Shown here: piece after piece, positions 13,143-14,194 of the stretch
Layout: each line of letters starts with the position of its first letter
Numbering within the stretch: the first letter of the stretch is position 1
From: Gammaproteobacteria bacterium UBA4475
GTDB lineage: Bacteria > Pseudomonadota > Gammaproteobacteria > Pseudomonadales > Azotimanducaceae
Length of the DNA: 14,194 bases
Direction: 5' to 3'
Assembly (NCBI GenBank): GCA_002389265.1
Contig: DGOD01000136.1
Location: forward strand, 1-14,194
The notes under the pieces: generated by a model
Told to the model about the DNA's origin: nothing
The model's input: the letters and a program-made list of their open reading frames with translations, nothing else
The model's database searches: none
Translations under genes and position numbers: made by a program

Positions 13143-13182
13143 GCCAACGTTGTCGCGCCTGCTTCGACGCAACAACGCTGAC
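13143..13182 (-). other. Long hairpin between rplA and rplJ
   Basis: On the minus strand GTCAGCGTTGTTGCG (13182-13168) can pair along all 15 bases with CGCGACAACGTTGGC (13157-13143), with three G-U pairs and a ten-base loop. It begins seven bases after the rplA stop. The RNA continues as GCAAAGGC with no U-tract, so it is not a typical intrinsic terminator. It may be a processing or stability element that separates the rplKA and rplJL messages. Confidence 0.5.
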
Positions 13183-13189
13183 TAATTCA

Positions 13190-13885
13190 TTAATATTCGA
13201 GTGCAGATTGATCGATCGGGATGCCAGCGCCCATTGTTGTCGATACGACAACACGTTTGACGTAGGTTCCTTTAGCAGAGGCCGGTTTGGCTTTACGCAG
13301 ATCTGACAATAAGGCTTCGATATTTTCTTTGATTGCCTTAGCTTCAAATCCGACTTTACCGACACCACCATGAATGATGCCATTTTTGTCAGTTCGATAA
13401 CGTACCTGGCCGGCTTTAGCATTTCTGACCGCCTCAGCAACGTCAGGCGTTACGGTACCCAGTCGTGGGTTCGGCATTAGGCCTCGAGGGCCGAGAATCT
13501 GACCTAATTGGCCAACAACTCGCATGGCATCCGGAGTTGCAATGGCAACGTCGAAATCTAGGTTGCCCGCTTTAATTGAGACTGCAAGATCGTCCATACC
13601 GACAACCTCCGCACCAGCGGCCTTGGCCTCTTCAGCTTTCTCGCCCTGAGCAAAGACGGCCACTCGAACATCTTTACCGGTACCATTCGGCAGCACGGTA
13701 GCGCCACGTACAACTTGGTCAGACTTCCGTGGATCAACGCCAAGGTTGATGCTGACATCAATAGACTCAACGAATTTCACTTTAGACAGTTCAGTCAGTA
13801 TCGCGACAGCTTCTTCTATAGGGTAGATTTTGCCTTGCTCGATTCTGGCATTGAATTCACGAACACGCTTGCTCTGCTTCGCCAT
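13190..13885 (-). CDS. rplA: 50S ribosomal protein L1
   Basis: L1 builds the mobile L1 stalk of the 50S subunit, which binds 23S rRNA and helps release tRNA from the E site. In E. coli it also represses translation of the rplKA message. The product has 231 residues, near the usual 230-235. Domain I is formed by both ends of the chain, with the N-terminal [20 protein letters not shown] region and the C-terminal [14 protein letters not shown] strand. Domain II in the middle carries the family signature [11 protein letters not shown] at 130-140. The ATG (13885-13883) follows the rplK stop directly (TAAATG), and its Shine-Dalgarno (AGGGGTG) lies inside the rplK end, so translation is probably coupled. 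The stop is TAA. A strong hairpin follows within ten bases. Confidence 0.98.
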   Translation of the reverse strand: MAKQSKRVREFNARIEQGKIYPIEEAVAILTELSKVKFVESIDVSINLGVDPRKSDQVVRGATVLPNGTGKDVRVAVFAQGEKAEEAKAAGAEVVGMDDLAVSIKAGNLDFDVAIATPDAMRVVGQLGQILGPRGLMPNPRLGTVTPDVAEAVRNAKAGQVRYRTDKNGIIHGGVGKVGFEAKAIKENIEALLSDLRKAKPASAKGTYVKRVVVSTTMGAGIPIDQSALEY

Positions 13886-14194
13886 TTAGATCACCCCTTC
13901 TGTTTCAATACCCGCTGCGCGAGCGCTGCCAGCGATAGTTCGCACGGCTGCATCCATGTCCTTAGCAGTCAGGTCAGGTAGCTTCAGCGCAGCAATTTCT
14001 TCTAATTGCGCACGTGTCACCTTACCAACCTTGTTTTTGTTCGGCTCTGCGCTACCACTGGCAACGCCGGCGGCCTTCTTCAGGAGGACAGATGCGGGCG
14101 GAGTTTTCTTAATGAAGGTGAAGCTTTTGTCGGCATAGACTGTAATGACGACAGGAATCGGCATACCGGCTTCCATTGACTGAGTTTCTGCGTT
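13886..14194 (-). CDS. rplK: 50S ribosomal protein L11, C-terminal part (runs off the right edge)
   Basis: L11 binds the GTPase-associated region of 23S rRNA and, in bacteria with RelA, helps sense uncharged tRNA. The last 102 residues are in the window; a full protein has about 142, so roughly the first 40 are missing. The frame stays open to the edge ([20 protein letters not shown]), so the Met at 14176 is internal, not the start. The visible part covers the end of the N-terminal domain, then the linker [12 protein letters not shown] and the rRNA-binding C-terminal domain with [14 protein letters not shown]. It ends in TAA, immediately followed by the rplA ATG. nusG and secE would be expected just upstream but are not in the window. 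Confidence 0.97.
   Translation of the reverse strand, partial: NAETQSMEAGMPIPVVITVYADKSFTFIKKTPPASVLLKKAAGVASGSAEPNKNKVGKVTRAQLEEIAALKLPDLTAKDMDAAVRTIAGSARAAGIETEGVI

Overview
This window is a core housekeeping block from a bacterium. Every gene lies on the minus strand, so it reads from the right edge to the left. The order is rplK (cut by the right edge), rplA, rplJ, rplL, rpoB, rpoC, rpsL, rpsG, fusA and tuf (cut by the left edge). These encode ribosomal proteins L11, L1, L10 and L7/L12, the two large RNA polymerase subunits, ribosomal proteins S12 and S7, elongation factor G and EF-Tu. The protein sequences are gammaproteobacterial and, from memory, resemble Pseudomonas and related marine lineages. 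RpoC keeps Escherichia coli residue numbering through its active site and trigger loop. The str operon directly follows rpoC, which is the arrangement of Pseudomonas-like genomes; E. coli keeps these two clusters apart. The genus cannot be fixed from this.

Right part (11968-14194): rplK and rplA abut with no gap, and rplJ and rplL are 29 bp apart. Between the pairs lies a 287-bp leader. It holds a strong hairpin just after rplA and a predicted paired structure that fits the place of the L10/L12 autoregulatory leader. Middle part (3404-11967): a 143-bp spacer with a terminator-like palindrome separates rplL from rpoB, in the position of the known rpoBC attenuator. rpoB and rpoC are 90 bp apart, and rpoC starts with TTG behind a strong Shine-Dalgarno and a small hairpin. 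Left part (1-3403): a 209-bp spacer after rpoC carries a 12-bp perfect hairpin and a good sigma70-type promoter with a GC-rich discriminator. The promoter is followed by rpsL, a 96-bp spacer, rpsG, fusA and tuf.

Together the genes make the translation factor and ribosome components whose supply is matched to RNA polymerase by promoters, an attenuator and autogenous leaders. I see no mobile element, CRISPR array, tRNA, rRNA, phage gene, toxin or defence gene, and no gene of unknown function. The many open frames on the plus strand are shadows of conserved minus-strand genes. I found no previously undescribed system. What deserves a second look is the regulatory structure in the four larger spacers and the non-ATG starts.
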